The notes below the pieces were generated by a model, which saw nothing but the letters and a program-made list of their open reading frames with translations, was not told the DNA's origin and made no database searches. A stretch of DNA of 64,000 bases from Ziziphus jujuba (lineage: Eukaryota > Streptophyta > Magnoliopsida > Rosales > Rhamnaceae), in NCBI RefSeq assembly GCF_031755915.1, contig NC_083382.1, positions 4,030,001-4,094,000 on the forward strand, given 5' to 3'. A program made the translations under genes and the position numbers. Shown one piece after another: positions 1 through 10,459 of the stretch. Every line of letters begins with the position of its first letter. The first letter of the stretch is position 1.

Positions 1-2355
1 CGGTTGTGGAATGAGGGTGTTACGGTCTTCAATGCTTACCGTCAGGAGAAATTCACATTGAAGGCAGTGTTGCTATGGACAATAAATGATTTCCCAGCTT
101 ATGGTAACTTGTCCGGTCATGCGGTGAAGGGATATTATGCGTATCCAATTTGCAGTGAAAATACTTTTGCTACAAGGCTAAAGCATGGAAAAAAAAATGA
201 GTTTTACCGGTCATAGAAGATTTCTTCCTCCAAATCATCAATATAGAAGGCAAAACAAGGCTTTCAATGGATTTCAAGAATTTGGAGTGCCTCCAAAACC
301 GTTGACTGGAGAAGAAATCTTAGATAAGCTTAATGCAATGAGATTTGATAACTCACATAAGAGGAAAAGGACTGTTGATTCTGAAGAATGTTGGAAGAGG
401 AAGTCCATTTTTTTTGAATTGGAATATTGGAAATTTCTCCATGTGCGACATAATTTAGATGTCATGCATATTGAGAAAAATGTTTGTGAGAGCATATATG
501 GTACATTGCTCAATATTCCTGGTAAGACAAAGGACGGAGTTAATGCTCAGTTAGATTTACAAGAAATGGGTTTGCGGAAAGACTTGGCCCCTAAGCCTCA
601 AGGAAATCAAACTTTCCTACCACCGGCCTACTATACATTATCAAAGTATGAGAAGAAATTGTTTTGTAAGTGTTTAGCGGACTTAAAGGTTCCAGATGGT
701 TATTCTTCAAACTTTAGGAATCTTGTTTCAATGGAGGACTTAAAGATGGTAGGATTGAAATCTCATGATTGTCATACATTGATGCAACAACTCTTGCCTC
801 TTGCAATTCGTGCAATCCTTCCTAAACATGTGAGACATGCAATTGCAAGACTTTGTTTTTTCTTCAAAGCAATTTGCAAGAAGTCTATCATTGTTGTTGA
901 ATTGGAAAATATTCAAAATGATCTTGTCACAACTTTGTGCCTTTTAGAGAAATTCTTTCCACCATCATTTTTTGATGTAATGGTTCATCTAACTGTACAT
1001 TTGGTTCGAGAGGTAAGATTGTGTGGACCAATACATTTCAGGTGGATGTACCCGTTTGAGAGGTACATGAAAGTATTAAAAAGTTATGTTCGAAACAAAA
1101 ATCGGCCAGAAGGTTGTATTGCCAAGGGTTACATATGTGAAGAAGTGATTGAGTTTTGTAGTGAATTTCAGAGAGGATTAGATGCAGTTGGAAACCCAAT
1201 TGGTAGATATCAAAAGTTAAATGATAAGGATGATGTTGGCGCCCCATTTAAAGGTGGAAAAAATCAATCAGTTGATCAACAACTTTGGGAGCAAGTTCAT
1301 AGATATATACTTTCGAATACACCAGAAGTGGAACCGTATGTCAGGTGCGTATAATATACATGTTAATGTATAAATTAGTTGATATTTTTAATATATATAT
1401 ATATATATATATCAACATGTATAATTTAATTGATATTTTGAATATATTAATAGCCATCGATTAGTTGATATGTTGGATATTTTTATTAATTACAACAACT
1501 TTTATTTGTTTTAGTATTCATTTTGAAGTCTTGAAGTCAAGCAAAAAAAATCGAGGAAAAAAAGCAAAATGGTTTCAAGACGAACACAAACGTACATTTA
1601 CGTACTGGTTGCGTGATAAGGTATGGGAAAGTTAAATATTCAATATATAATATCATTGTTTTAGCTTTAATTTTTCATATTTTTCTATTGACTAGATTGC
1701 ACAAGAGCGAAGTCAACCTAATCACACAGTGTCTGAAACATTACGATGGTTAGGCCATGGTCCGCAATGGGTGGTAACGAAACATGAAGGACATGTCATT
1801 AGAGGGGTTAGATTCAACACTATAAATATGGATAATAAGAGGGTCACCCAGAATAGTGGTGTCAAAGTTATTGCCAAAAGTGAGCATTTTGCTAGTGCTA
1901 AGGATAATAACCCAATTTTAGCCGAGATGACATACTATGGGATCATAAGAGAGATTTGGGACGTCGATTACACTATGTTTCAAATTCCAGTGTTCAAGTG
2001 TGATTGGGTTGACAGCAGTGGTGTGAAAGTTGATGAGATGGGGTTTACATGTGTTAACTTTAGTAAAATTGGATATAAATCTGACCCATTCATCATGGCT
2101 TCACAAGTTCAACAAATATTTTATGTTGAAGATCAACTTGACTCGAGATGGTCTGTTGTTTTAACTCCACCACGACATTGTACTTTTGTTGAAGAAGAAT
2201 TGGTTGAAGAAGATGTTCTTGGCGATACTACAATGGCTCACAATCCATTTGCCATACAATTGCCAAGTGTTGATGAAAATGATCATGAGGATGAATGTGA
2301 GAGTGGCTATGTTCGTAATGACTGTGAGGGGATATGGATAAACAATATCTTCTAA
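1..2355 (+). pseudogene. CACTA TNP2-type transposase, DUF4218 and DUF4216 domains, partial
   Basis: Three coding blocks can be joined. The first (4 to 1344) begins inside the TNP2 transposase core and runs into the DUF4218 domain (HFRWMYPFERYMKVLKSYV near 1040-1100). A donor CAG|GTGCGT follows 1344. The second block is 1515-1620 (reads IHFEVLKSSKK, ends WLRDK before GTATGG). The third is 1696-2355 (starts IAQERSQ), the DUF4216 domain, ending in TAA. Phases agree: two bases carried from exon 1, phase 0 after exon 2. Near 190-205 an A-run shifts the frame: the upstream frame hits a stop at 214-216 while GHRRFLPPNH continues in the next frame. The family binds CACTA ends and moves the element. 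The 5' part lies outside the window, so this copy is partial and probably inactive. Confidence 0.85.
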
Positions 2356-2889
2356 ATAAATTGGTACGTATATTTATTAACTTATATTTTAAGTAATATT
2401 TATTTATTCATTATGTGTTTTTTTCTTATGTGTTTTCCACTTTAATTAGGAGAAATGTGCCACGCCAAACCTTAAGAAGTAAATATTCATTAAATTTTCA
2501 TTTGCCAAATTACAAATTAATTTATTAATTATGATTAAGTTTTTATTAATTTATTTTGCGTCAGTGCTAACAAATTTTTTCATTTTTCCATATGCAGTAT
2601 GAGGGCGTAATATCGTCAACACGAGTACATCAACTTCCATCTCAATAAGTATGCATATGTAAAAATATGTCAATGATATGATATTTAATTATATTGATTA
2701 TTGTTTTGTTATGAACAAGTATTTATTTTAAATTTTTATATTCTAATTATTTTGGACGAAGTTAGTTTGAGTTTTTTGGTATTATAATTAATTTTATATT
2801 TTAATAAATTTTTAAAAATTAAAAAAATAAATCTAAAAAAAATATAAAAGAAATGGCAATTTATGAAGATAACTAAAAGTCGCCTAAAA
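2356..2889 (+). other. CACTA 3' non-coding stretch
   Basis: AT-rich sequence between the transposase stop codon and the subterminal repeat array. I see no reading frame or structured motif in it. Confidence 0.5.
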
Positions 2890-3600
2890 TATATAACAAC
2901 ATATAATAAGATCAATTTGGCGACTCATAAATTTCGCGACTCTACACAAAATGTCGCTTAAAGAATTCTTCAATTTTTAGCGACATAAATATATTGCTGC
3001 ATATGTCGCTAAATGGGTAAATGAGTCGCTAAAAATTAATAAATATGCGACTCTTATAATTTGTCGCTAAAACATGAACGTCGCTAATTTCGAGACACTA
3101 AAAACACCTCGCTAATTTATACGGGTCGTTAAAAAAGGGACATATAAAATTTGTCGCTAAAAAATAATGAGTCGCTAAATAGGCGACAAAAAAGCGTCGC
3201 TAAAAATTCATGAGACGCTAATTTGGAGACACTAAAAAATAGTCGCTAAAAATATATGGTCGTTAAAAGAGAGACTCACATAATTCGTTGCAAAAAATAC
3301 TGCGTCGCTAAATAGGCGACAAACAAATGTGTCGCTAAACATGAATGAGTCGCTATTCAGGAAGTATTTTTAGCGACAGAATTATTTGGCAACGAATTAT
3401 GTAAGTGTCGCTAAAAATTTATTAGCGACTTTATTATAAAGAGTCGCTATTTTATGAGTCGCTATAAGTACATTACTGTATGAGTCGCTAAAAATTAAAT
3501 GTACGTCGCGAAAATTTTTTATTAGGCAACTGTTTTTATACGTCGCCTATTATCTTATATATTTCGCGACAGGATATTTGGCGACTCCGTCGCATGCGTC
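2890..3600. repeat. CACTA subterminal repeat array
   Basis: The motif GTCGCTAAA and variants (GTCGCTAAT, GACGCTAAT, GTCGTTAAA, AGGCGACAAA) recur many times, mostly in one orientation up to about 3360 and then in mixed orientation. CATAATTCGTTGC (3279-3291) has its inverted partner GCAACGAATTATG near 3389-3401, so part of the array can fold back. In characterised CACTA elements, subterminal arrays of short repeats are the transposase binding sites; that role is inferred here. Confidence 0.85.
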
Positions 3601-3641
3601 ACTGTTTATTTAGTGCGATGCAGTACTTGTGTCGTGTATCA

Positions 3642-3661
3642 GCTCGATTCTAGTAGTGTAA
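3642..3661 (-). repeat. CACTA 3' terminal end plus TAA target duplication
   Basis: The minus strand reads CACTACTAGAATCGAGC from 3658 downward. TAA at 3659-3661 is followed by GATAAA. The duplicated flank at 63781 starts with the same TAAGATAAA, supporting an insertion next to TAA. Confidence 0.85.
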
Positions 3662-3890
3662 GATAAATAAATTTCAAACAATTAGATTAAAAAAATAAAA
3701 ATCAACTATGTTATCAAATGACATTAACTTTACAAATTGCCAAATGTCTTATGAAACTGATCTCCATATCTCTTACTTTCAATGAAACCAAAATCTTTTT
3801 TCCCAATTGAATGGAACTTGGGAAATAAATTTTATCATCTCAACTTTCCATCGGATGATCAGGCCAGGCGAGAAACTCTACATCGGGGTC
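3659..3890. repeat. Segmental duplicate of 63781-64000
   Basis: From TAAGATAAA to GATGATCAGGCCAG the two regions align almost base for base in the same orientation, for example AAATTTCAAACAATTAGATT in both and TTGCCAAATGTC in both. No protein is encoded. It lies just beyond the 3' side of the minus-strand receptor kinase gene, so it probably belongs to the duplicated gene unit. Confidence 0.85.
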
Positions 3891-4787
3891 AAATAGAGTA
3901 AAGACAAAAAAAATAAAAATAAAAATAATAATAATAATGAAAAAAAATCCCCTGCTACTTTAACCGTTACAACGGTGTTCAAACTATTTGATACTCCACC
4001 AAATTCATCAATATTGCTATTGCCAACTGCAATGCTGCTATTTGTTTCCATCTATCTTCCCCATATTTTGCATCAATATACACATTCACTCTTTTATTAA
4101 CGGTAGCACAACCGCAAAATTGATTGTAGGATTAGGATGCTTCTTGGGCACAAGGAAATCCAAAATCATCTTAGAAGGAAGACTACTATTTGAATAAGAC
4201 GATGACCTTAGAACGAAATAGAGAATCAGGTGTAGGACTCATATATACGTAGGCATATTATGTACCTTAAAGATAAACTTCTAGCCATCTTTAATCTACG
4301 TAATTTATAATTAATTAATAGATAAAGTTTTCATATGATTTTGTTGTACGAACTTCAGTTACTAAATTATTGCTCCTTGCTTAATTATTACTAGCTGAAA
4401 CTATATTCCTTTTCTGAAATTAAACACACTAACTACTTTATGACTAATTTATATTCAAAGCATGCATACACTGTAAAAATTTTAAAAACAGAGTGAAAAT
4501 AAAATTGATACAATAACATGTTGAACCATGAATATAAATTTAAGAAACAGAGTCAAAATAAAGTTGATACAAAAACATGTAGAGCCATGTTTTTTAATTA
4601 TGAATCTTCTTCGAATCGATTGATGGATTACAACAATTGGAAAAAAAAATTAAAAAAAAAAGGTTCTTATACATCCCAACCCCATCCTTTGGAAAGAAGA
4701 AGGTAGCACCGAAGAAAGGAAAGAGCGAGATGGTGGTTAACATGTAGAAGTCGAACCATGAAAATGATCAGACATATGTTATATAAT
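3891..4787. other. Intergenic DNA 3' of the receptor kinase cassette
   Basis: AT-rich with no convincing gene. It would contain the 3' UTR and polyadenylation region of the minus-strand kinase gene ending at 4788. Confidence 0.4.
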
Positions 4788-5902
4788 TTACCGTGGTTGG
4801 GATAGAACTGATGGCAACAATGAGGTTGCAACATCATCACGATTTTCTTCCCGGTGGCCAAATTGTGCTTCGGTGAAGTCATAGTCCATGTTATGTTCAA
4901 TATCCATAACACCCTCCAACACCTTCACCACCATTGACATGGAAGGCCTTTTTACAAAATCACTTTGCAAACACCAAGCTGCAACTTTCATCATATTTAC
5001 AACTTCTACTTCATGTGATCGCATATCCACACAACATTTATCAATCAGTCCCACCAGTTGGTTTTCTTCACATTTCTGCTTAAACAGAGCAAGTAAATGC
5101 ATTGCTTCCTCAGGTTGAGAGCGATCCACATTTCTACGTCCACACACTATTTCCATTATCACAATTCCAAAGCTGTAGACATCTACTTTCTCTGTAATTG
5201 CTGAACCTAACCATTCAGGAGCCAAATAGCCCGGTGTGCCTCTCATGGTTGTCACAACTTGACTCTGGTCCCTTTCAATTAGCTTAGACAATCCGAAGTC
5301 AGAAAGTTTTCCGTTGAAATCTTCATCTAACAGAATGTTTTCCGGCTTGATATCTAAGTGAATTATCTTCTGCCTGCAATCTTCATGGAGATAGCTCAAT
5401 CCCTTGGCTATGTCCAGAATGATTTTCTTCCTCTGCTGCCAACTTAATAAAAGTTCATAAGTTTTGTGGAAAATCCATTTATCCAAAGATCCATTACGCA
5501 TGTATTGGTAAACAAGAAGCCTGTGTGATTTTTCAACACAAAATCCAATCATTCTCACCAAGTTAACATGGTGGATGCTGCCGATAGTTGCAACCTCGGC
5601 TAAAAATGACTTCTTGATTTGCCTTAAACCGTCGAGACGTTTCACCGCAACTTTCATGCCATTGCTCAGAGTCCCTTCAAACACTATTCCAAATCCACCC
5701 TCCCCCAACTTGTTATGGAAATTCTGAGTCATGGCTTTCAAATCCTCAAAGGAAAATCTCTCAGGCATCCCTGGTACATGATCTAAATAATCCTCCTCCT
5801 CCTCCTTAGCTACCATTGTACGCTTCTTCCTTCTTTGTAAGAAAAAGCAAATACATAATCCTATGATAATGACAGCAAGGCCTCCAGCTCCGACTGCAAT
5901 GC
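4788..5902 (-). CDS. Transmembrane and Ser/Thr kinase exon, SD2-5-like, non-RD
   Basis: The exon begins after acceptor TTCATCTTCAG at 5903 and reads an alanine/glycine/isoleucine-rich membrane helix (GIAVGAGGLAVIIIGLCICF), a basic stop-transfer stretch (QRRKKR), then the kinase. Counting from the methionine at 5816: glycine loop GEGGFG (38-43), VAVK lysine 59, catalytic loop HLDIKPEN, DFG in LSDFGLSKL, APE in GYLAPEW, ending SQPR and TAA at 4788. The catalytic loop has HLD in place of HRD, a non-RD kinase, a class often linked to pattern recognition. The core resembles the SD2-5 clade (SFLAEVATIGSIHHVNLV) more than classical LRK10L kinases; this is a family judgement from memory. No stop or frameshift in the exon. 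Confidence 0.9.
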
Positions 5903-6000
5903 CTGAAGATGAAACAGAAGATTGCTCAAAATTTTCTTTTCTTTCTGTGATATGATCTCATTGAAAACAATACACGTAACCATAAAAATTAAAATTTTAC

Positions 6001-6030
6001 CTTCTCCAACTGAAAGTTTGTTGTTACTCC
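6001..6030 (-). CDS. 30-base linker exon of the receptor kinase
   Basis: Flanked by acceptor TTGTTTCAG (6031 and above) and donor GTAAAATT (from 6000 down). With one base carried from the preceding exon it reads G SNNKLSVGE G and joins in phase to the membrane helix of the next exon (GIAVGAGG). Short juxtamembrane exons are typical of this family. Confidence 0.75.
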
Positions 6031-6598
6031 CTGAAACAATGATGAGATGAAAGAATGTTAGGGGAGTAAAAGTTTTCGATAAGTAAGATAAACACTTTAA
6101 AAACTTCCATATGATTAAACATTTTCTTGTTCAACAATAATTTTATTGAGAGATCAAAGAATGTTCTGATTAAAACTGAACATAGCACTTACAGTAGACA
6201 ACAAGCACAGAGGCATAATTAACTTCTTATGTTTAACGTCAAACATGAAGTTGGACAATATGCGACCAAATTGAAAGAAGTCAAAACGAAAAAGAAAAGA
6301 AAGGGAAGCAAGATTCTGACCATCGAGTGTTTGCAGACTACCTTAAAAAAATAAAAAAATAAAAAGCAGAAAACCATGAAAGGTGAACTGTACGTAGTAC
6401 GTGAGCAAACCAGGCCAGCAACAAAGTTACCCATTAATATTACCCAAAAAAAAAGAACAAGGTTACCCATTAGGGTAGCAAATTTGACAATTCCGCATTT
6501 TCAACTACTGAGATTTTTTCCAATCCCTATTACAGTTCCCAAGTAAAAAACCCCAATTCAGGTTCTCTAAAATCCTAATGGAAAAAAGCACAAAATAC

Positions 6599-7374
6599 CA
6601 GGAACGGAACAAAGCAGAGTGCCACAAAGGCAACCGGTTTTATTGGAACCGGAGTCAAATGCACACCTGAGCCAATTCCATGCACTCAACGCACCGATCG
6701 AATTGGGGAATAATATAATCCACCTCGAAACCATTCATCAATGCCTCACATTGCTTGTAAGATTGGCAACCATGGATTGCAGAATTGGAACCCTAAGACT
6801 ATCATTATAGTTCACTATATTGAGAATCGGGTCGTTCGAAACCGGACCCAGTAAGTAATAGCCCAAAGAACCCCTGTTTTCACAACGAAACCAATTATCG
6901 GCCTTTCTCGTGGTATCCGTAGCATTGCACGAGTAGAACATGGTCAAATCGGTGTTGTTCAGGCCGTACCGGAAAATTGCGGGATCAAATGTTGAATTTA
7001 CCACTTTGTCCGGGCAGGTCTCGTTCTAGAGGTCTAAATCGGGCAAGGGTCATGGATTGCTGAACCGGGTCGAGTCGGAGGACCCGGTAAGTTAACAACA
7101 TGATGGTAATCTCCGGCGATTCGTCGACGCAGGTGGGTCTGAATTCCGGTAGGCCGCAGTAGGACGGCCCGTCGCCGCCGGTGAAGGGGTAGGAGACATT
7201 CCGAAGAGCGCCGCAGTTGAAGGGACGGTTGCAGTTGGAGATATCTTAAGCATCGGAAGGAAACGACGCCGTAACGTCGATGGAGAAGTAGAAGTAGAAG
7301 AAGAAGAAGAAGAAGAAGAAGAAGAAGAAGAAGAGGAGGAGGAAGATAGTGTGAGAGAGAGGGATGGAGTGCAT
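6599..7374 (-). pseudogene. GUB_WAK/WAK_assoc ectodomain exon with multiple lesions (copy 1)
   Basis: The start codon is ATG at 7374-7372. The signal peptide reads MHSIPLSHTIFLLL followed by a run of phenylalanines from a (CTT)n microsatellite, then SIDVTASFPSDA. Next comes TAA at 7248-7246 where a sense codon is expected before DISNCNRPFNCG. The galacturonan-binding-like block (NVSYPFTG, YCGLPEF) is open until a frameshift near 7034-7041. TAG follows at 7028-7026 just before NETCPDKVV. The middle block (FDPAIFRYG, LTMFYSC) ends in another frameshift near 6738-6748, then ALMNGFEVDYIIPQFDRC. A further frameshift near 6663-6668 precedes the C-terminal CAFDSGSNKTGCLC block. The donor is CCTG|GTATTT at 6598, phase 1. 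Clearly a decayed exon. Confidence 0.85.
7285..7345. repeat. (AAG)n microsatellite in signal-peptide codons
   Basis: GAAGTAGAAG followed by about 15 AAG/GAG triplets. On the coding strand it is read as TTC codons, giving a run of phenylalanine in the signal peptide of the decayed receptor. Confidence 0.85.
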
Positions 7375-7579
7375 TGCGGAGGTGGTGGGAAGCTGAAGGA
7401 AGAGTATGACATGGCATTTGGCAACAGGATGGCGAGTGTAGGAAGAGAGTCAGAGAGGCTGGCTTTCGTTGACTTGGAATGTCATCATATAAATTGGATG
7501 GATATAGATTTTGAATATTTCTTTTCGGTGGATGCATGCATGTGTGTGAAAAATGACAACTTCTCAATGACTGTATGCT
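7375..7579. promoter_or_regulatory. Upstream region of receptor kinase copy 1, cut short by a LINE
   Basis: About 200 bases of presumed 5' leader and promoter remain between the start codon and the LINE target duplication. The original upstream DNA resumes at 17604. Confidence 0.4.
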
Positions 7580-7586
7580 GGTCTTA
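7580..7586. repeat. LINE target-site duplication, left copy (GGTCTTA)
   Basis: GGTCTTACG precedes the T-run here and GGTCTTATG follows the truncated LINE 5' end at 17604. Seven bases are identical, and nine match if one transition is allowed. Confidence 0.75.
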
Positions 7587-7588
7587 CG

Positions 7589-7616
7589 TTTTTTTTTTCT
7601 TTTTTTTTTTTTTTTT
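7589..7616 (-). other. LINE poly(A) tail
   Basis: A T-rich run on the plus strand, interrupted by one C, reads as poly(A) on the minus strand. It follows the LINE stop codon (TAA at 7643-7641) by about 24 bases. Confidence 0.75.
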
Positions 7617-7640
7617 GGGGAAAAGAAGAGATTTCATATT

Positions 7641-8701
7641 TTACGACAAAATATTACACATATCAATATGAGGCAAATTAGTAAGCCATTGTGGGCCATC
7701 CTCAAGCCAAGACTCAAAACCAGAAAGATTTGTGGCATATTTTGCAAGACCATGGGCCACTTTATTTGATTCTCTGGACTCAAAAGCAACTATAAAACCT
7801 GGACAAGACGAGAACAGCTCTTGTAAGCTTTCTACTAAAAGCAGTGCTGGTCCAAATTAACACCTAGTGTTACATCATTTACAGCACGAACAGCCCTAAT
7901 ACAGTCACTTACAATTTCACCATGAGAGAAACCTGCCTCCATACAGAAATCTAGTGCCACATGAATGGCTGTGAGTTCCGAATATAGGACTGACCAGCAA
8001 GCTTCAAAAGGTTTTGCCAGGGCTCCCATTAACTCAGCAGAAGAATTCCGCACCATCACACCAATACCTACTCTGTTTGTACCATCCTTAACAGAGGCAT
8101 CCACATTTATTTTAAAATTGCTTTCTTGAGGTGGATGCCAGTGTTCATTTACTCGGTTCGGACGTTGCATGCTCTCCCTCTGCATAGCTTCCTTAAACTC
8201 CACATGTAATCGTGAAATTGAATCCAGAATTTGAATATCAGATTTAACAAGATCACCATGTATGAAATCTTTTCTTCTACTCCAAAGACTCCAACACATC
8301 CATGAAAATTTCTCTCTTTGGAATTCAAAAAATTGTGTAAAAACATGAAAACACAAAGCAGTAAAAGAATCATAAATACCATTCTTAAGTTGCTTGTAGA
8401 ATTCCAAGTGTTTCCATATTCGGCCTGCATGCACACGACTCAATAATGCATGTAATGTATTCTCCTCCCCTTGATGACACAATGGACACTCCTTATCATT
8501 GGTAATGTGACGTGAAGCCCGTAATGATAGACAAGGAATAGCATCATTACAAGCCCACCACAATAATAACTTCACTTTGTTTGGAATTGTTAACCGCCAG
8601 AGACCTCTCCACCAAGTATTAGAGTGAGAATCACTTGGTCCACTAATTTGGTTCCCAATTTTCCTAGCTTCCCAATAACCAGTCCTAACCGTATATACAC
8701 C
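7641..8701 (-). pseudogene. LINE ORF2 C-terminal part: zinc-binding and RNase H domains
   Basis: Minus-strand reading gives the reverse-transcriptase zinc-binding block (WWRGLWRLTIPNKVKLLLWW, CPLCHQGEENTLHALL). A plant LINE RNase H domain follows (INVDASVKDG, ELTAIHVALDF, VSDC) with its acidic residues in place. A frameshift near 7835-7850 ends the long frame. The family C-terminus (ESNKVAHGLAKYA) continues in another frame to TAA at 7643-7641. The upstream half is at 17116-17601. Confidence 0.85.
8697..8701. repeat. Copia target-site duplication, left copy (ACACC)
   Basis: ACACC directly precedes the 5' LTR; the same five bases directly follow the 3' LTR at 17111-17115. Confidence 0.9.
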
Positions 8702-8986
8702 TGTTAGTGTAATGTCACTTTTGTTGCTGTCATAAGTTGTTTTGTAATGATTAATTACTGTACTTTTAGTTTTTGATAAAAACACTGTTGTATTAGGTAG
8801 CCAAAGTATGTTTTGTCTTTTGGAAATATGATTACTGCAGTAGTAGGTGAAAATTAGGTAGTTTACTGTTTCTGAAAACTTGTGGTTATATGCTATGTCC
8901 ATAATGAACGAGGGTGTCGAAACCACACCAGTTTAAGCTTCTTTCTCTTTCATTTTTGCTGTGTTTTTTGTTCTAAAAATCTAACA
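8702..8986 (+). repeat. Copia 5' LTR
   Basis: 285 bases, TGTTAG...CTAACA, near-identical to 16826-17110. Confidence 0.93.
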
Positions 8987-8988
8987 AA

Positions 8989-9000
8989 TGGTATCAGAGC
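8989..9000 (+). other. Copia primer-binding site
   Basis: TGGTATCAGAGC two bases after the 5' LTR is the standard plant Copia site complementary to the 3' end of initiator tRNA-Met. Confidence 0.93.
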
Positions 9001-9078
9001 TCTAATGATCTTAGAGGAGCTATTAGTGAAATAGCAAAAAATACAAGAAACCTTCATTCTGCCTTTTCTTCCTTTTAA

Positions 9079-10459
9079 ATGGCTTCAATTCATTTTTCTG
9101 CTCCATCACCTCCTATATTTTCTGGAGAAAATTATGTCTATAAAAATGAAAACTTACCTTCAAGCTTTTGACTTGTGGAAAGTTGTAGAGACCAATAGAA
9201 ATCGTCTCCCTTTGACAGCAAATCCCACTATCGCTCAAATAAAGCAACATAGTGAGGAGGTTGCAAAAAAGTTTAAGGCTTTATCTACTTTACATGCTGG
9301 TGTTTCAGAAGTGATGTTCACCAGAATTATGGCTTGCACTACAGCTAAAGAGGTCTGGGACAAGCTGAAAGAAGAATTCCAGGGAAGTGCAAGAACAAGA
9401 CAGATGCAGGTATTGAACTTAAGGAGGGAGTTCGAAACTTTAAGAATGAAGGATTCTGAGTTGGTAAAAGACTTTATTGACAGACTTATGAAGGTTTTAA
9501 ACCATATCAGAATTTTTGGAGAGAAGCTAGGAGATAAAAGAGTGGTGGAGAAAGTGCTGGTTAGCTTACCAAAAAAGTTCGAAGCAAAGATATCATCCTT
9601 GGAGGAGTCAAGAGACCTGAATCATATTTCTTTGTCAGAGCTTGTTAATGCTTTACAAGCAACTGAACAAAGAAGATCTATAAGACAAGAAGAAACCTCA
9701 GAAAGTGCTTTTTTAGCATTACAAAAAGGTAAGGCTCCAGCAAACAATAATCAAAGGAAGCAGCAAGGTGGAGGAAGTAATGTCAAAGGAAAATATGGTG
9801 CTGGTACAAGTAGAGAAGGTGAAAGAAAGAAGTTTACGAAGTGCTCTTATTGCAAAAAGGACCATCCTGAAAAATATTGTTGGTTTAGGCCAAATGTTCA
9901 ATGTAGAGTTTGCAAACAACTGGGACATATTGAAAGAGTTTGCAAAAGAAAAGGAGGACCAGTGCAACAAGCACACCAAGTACAAGTTTTTGATGAAGCA
10001 CGACAAAGTGAGGAAAGCCTGTTTGTTGTTACATGTTATATAGAAAATGGTAGCAAGGAAGCTTGGTTGGTGAATAGTGGCTGCACTCAACATATGACTC
10101 ATGATGCTGATCTCTTCAAGACCTTGGATAGAAGCTTTGTTTCCAAAGTGCATATAGGAAATGGAGATTTTATTCAAGTTCAAGGCAAAGGAGAAGTGGC
10201 TGTGGAAACTTCAATAGGTACTAAACTCATTTCAAATGTGTTATATGTACCCGAAATTAATCAAAGCTTGTTAAGTGTGGGTCAAATGCTTGAAAATGGA
10301 TATTCTTTGAATTTTCAAGATAAGTCTTGCATAATATATGATCAACATGGAAGTGAAATTCTAAATATTGGAATGAAAGATAAAAGCTATATGGTAGAGT
10401 GGAACAAGAAGGAAAATAATGTTTTTCATGCCAAAACTAGTGATGAATTTAAGTTGTGA
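9079..10459 (+). pseudogene. Copia gag and protease region
   Basis: The probable original start is ATG at 9079 (MASIHFSAPSPPIFSGENY). A frameshift near 9134 moves to the long frame that begins MSIKMKTYLQAF. It carries the plant Copia Gag helical domain (ALQATEQRR near residues 175-185), then two zinc knuckles: CSYCKKDHPEKYC and CRVCKQLGHIERVC, both CX2CX4HX4C. The protease motif is AWLVNSGCTQHMT, with asparagine where the catalytic aspartate (DSG) is expected. The frame stops at TGA 10457-10459, where the GAG-pre-integrase domain should continue (HKRLGR follows in the same frame after the stop). Confidence 0.9.

Larger units (their letters stand above)
1..3658 (+). mobile_element. CACTA (En/Spm) DNA transposon, 3' part, 5' end outside the window
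   Basis: The segment holds a TNP2/DUF4218/DUF4216 transposase gene, a long subterminal array of short GTCGCTAAA-type repeats (about 2890-3600) and an end that reads CACTACTAGAATCGAGC on the minus strand at 3642-3658. That is the defining CACTA terminus. The next three bases, TAA (3659-3661), fit the 3-bp target duplication of this superfamily. The DNA from 3659 onward is repeated at 63781-64000, where it is not preceded by CACTA sequence, so that copy acts as an empty-site homologue and fixes the boundary. The 5' terminus is not in the window, so total size is unknown. Confidence 0.9.
4788..7374 (-). pseudogene. Receptor-like kinase gene (GUB_WAK ectodomain, SD2-5-like kinase), broken ectodomain, open kinase
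   Basis: Three exons are recognised: ectodomain 7374-6599, linker 6030-6001, and transmembrane plus kinase 5902-4788. All borders are GT-AG and all junctions are phase 1. The order is signal peptide, cysteine-rich galacturonan-binding-like domain, linker, membrane helix, kinase. The ectodomain exon has at least two in-frame stops and three frameshifts, so it cannot give a full-length receptor as it stands. The linker and kinase exons are open throughout. Family members are plasma-membrane receptors; wheat Lr10 is a related leaf-rust resistance gene. It is either a recently killed gene or a kinase cassette served by another first exon. A LINE with a nested Copia lies 215 bases upstream of the start codon. 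Confidence 0.85.

Noticed and set aside
2890..3600. Regularly spaced short repeats resembling a CRISPR-like array
   Set aside because: Repeats are about 9 bases, variable, in mixed orientation and adjacent to a CACTA terminus; this is a transposon subterminal array in a plant genome.
3988..4197. 69-residue plus-strand frame
   Set aside because: No domain or signal recognisable; the duplicated flank at the window end does not reach it for comparison.
7034..7567. 177-residue minus-strand open frame rich in leucine, and a 110-residue poly-serine frame overlapping it
   Set aside because: Both are off-frame readings of the (AAG)n microsatellite and of the decayed receptor ectodomain; the family frame is a third one.
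9719..10183. 154-residue minus-strand frame
   Set aside because: Antisense shadow of Copia gag.
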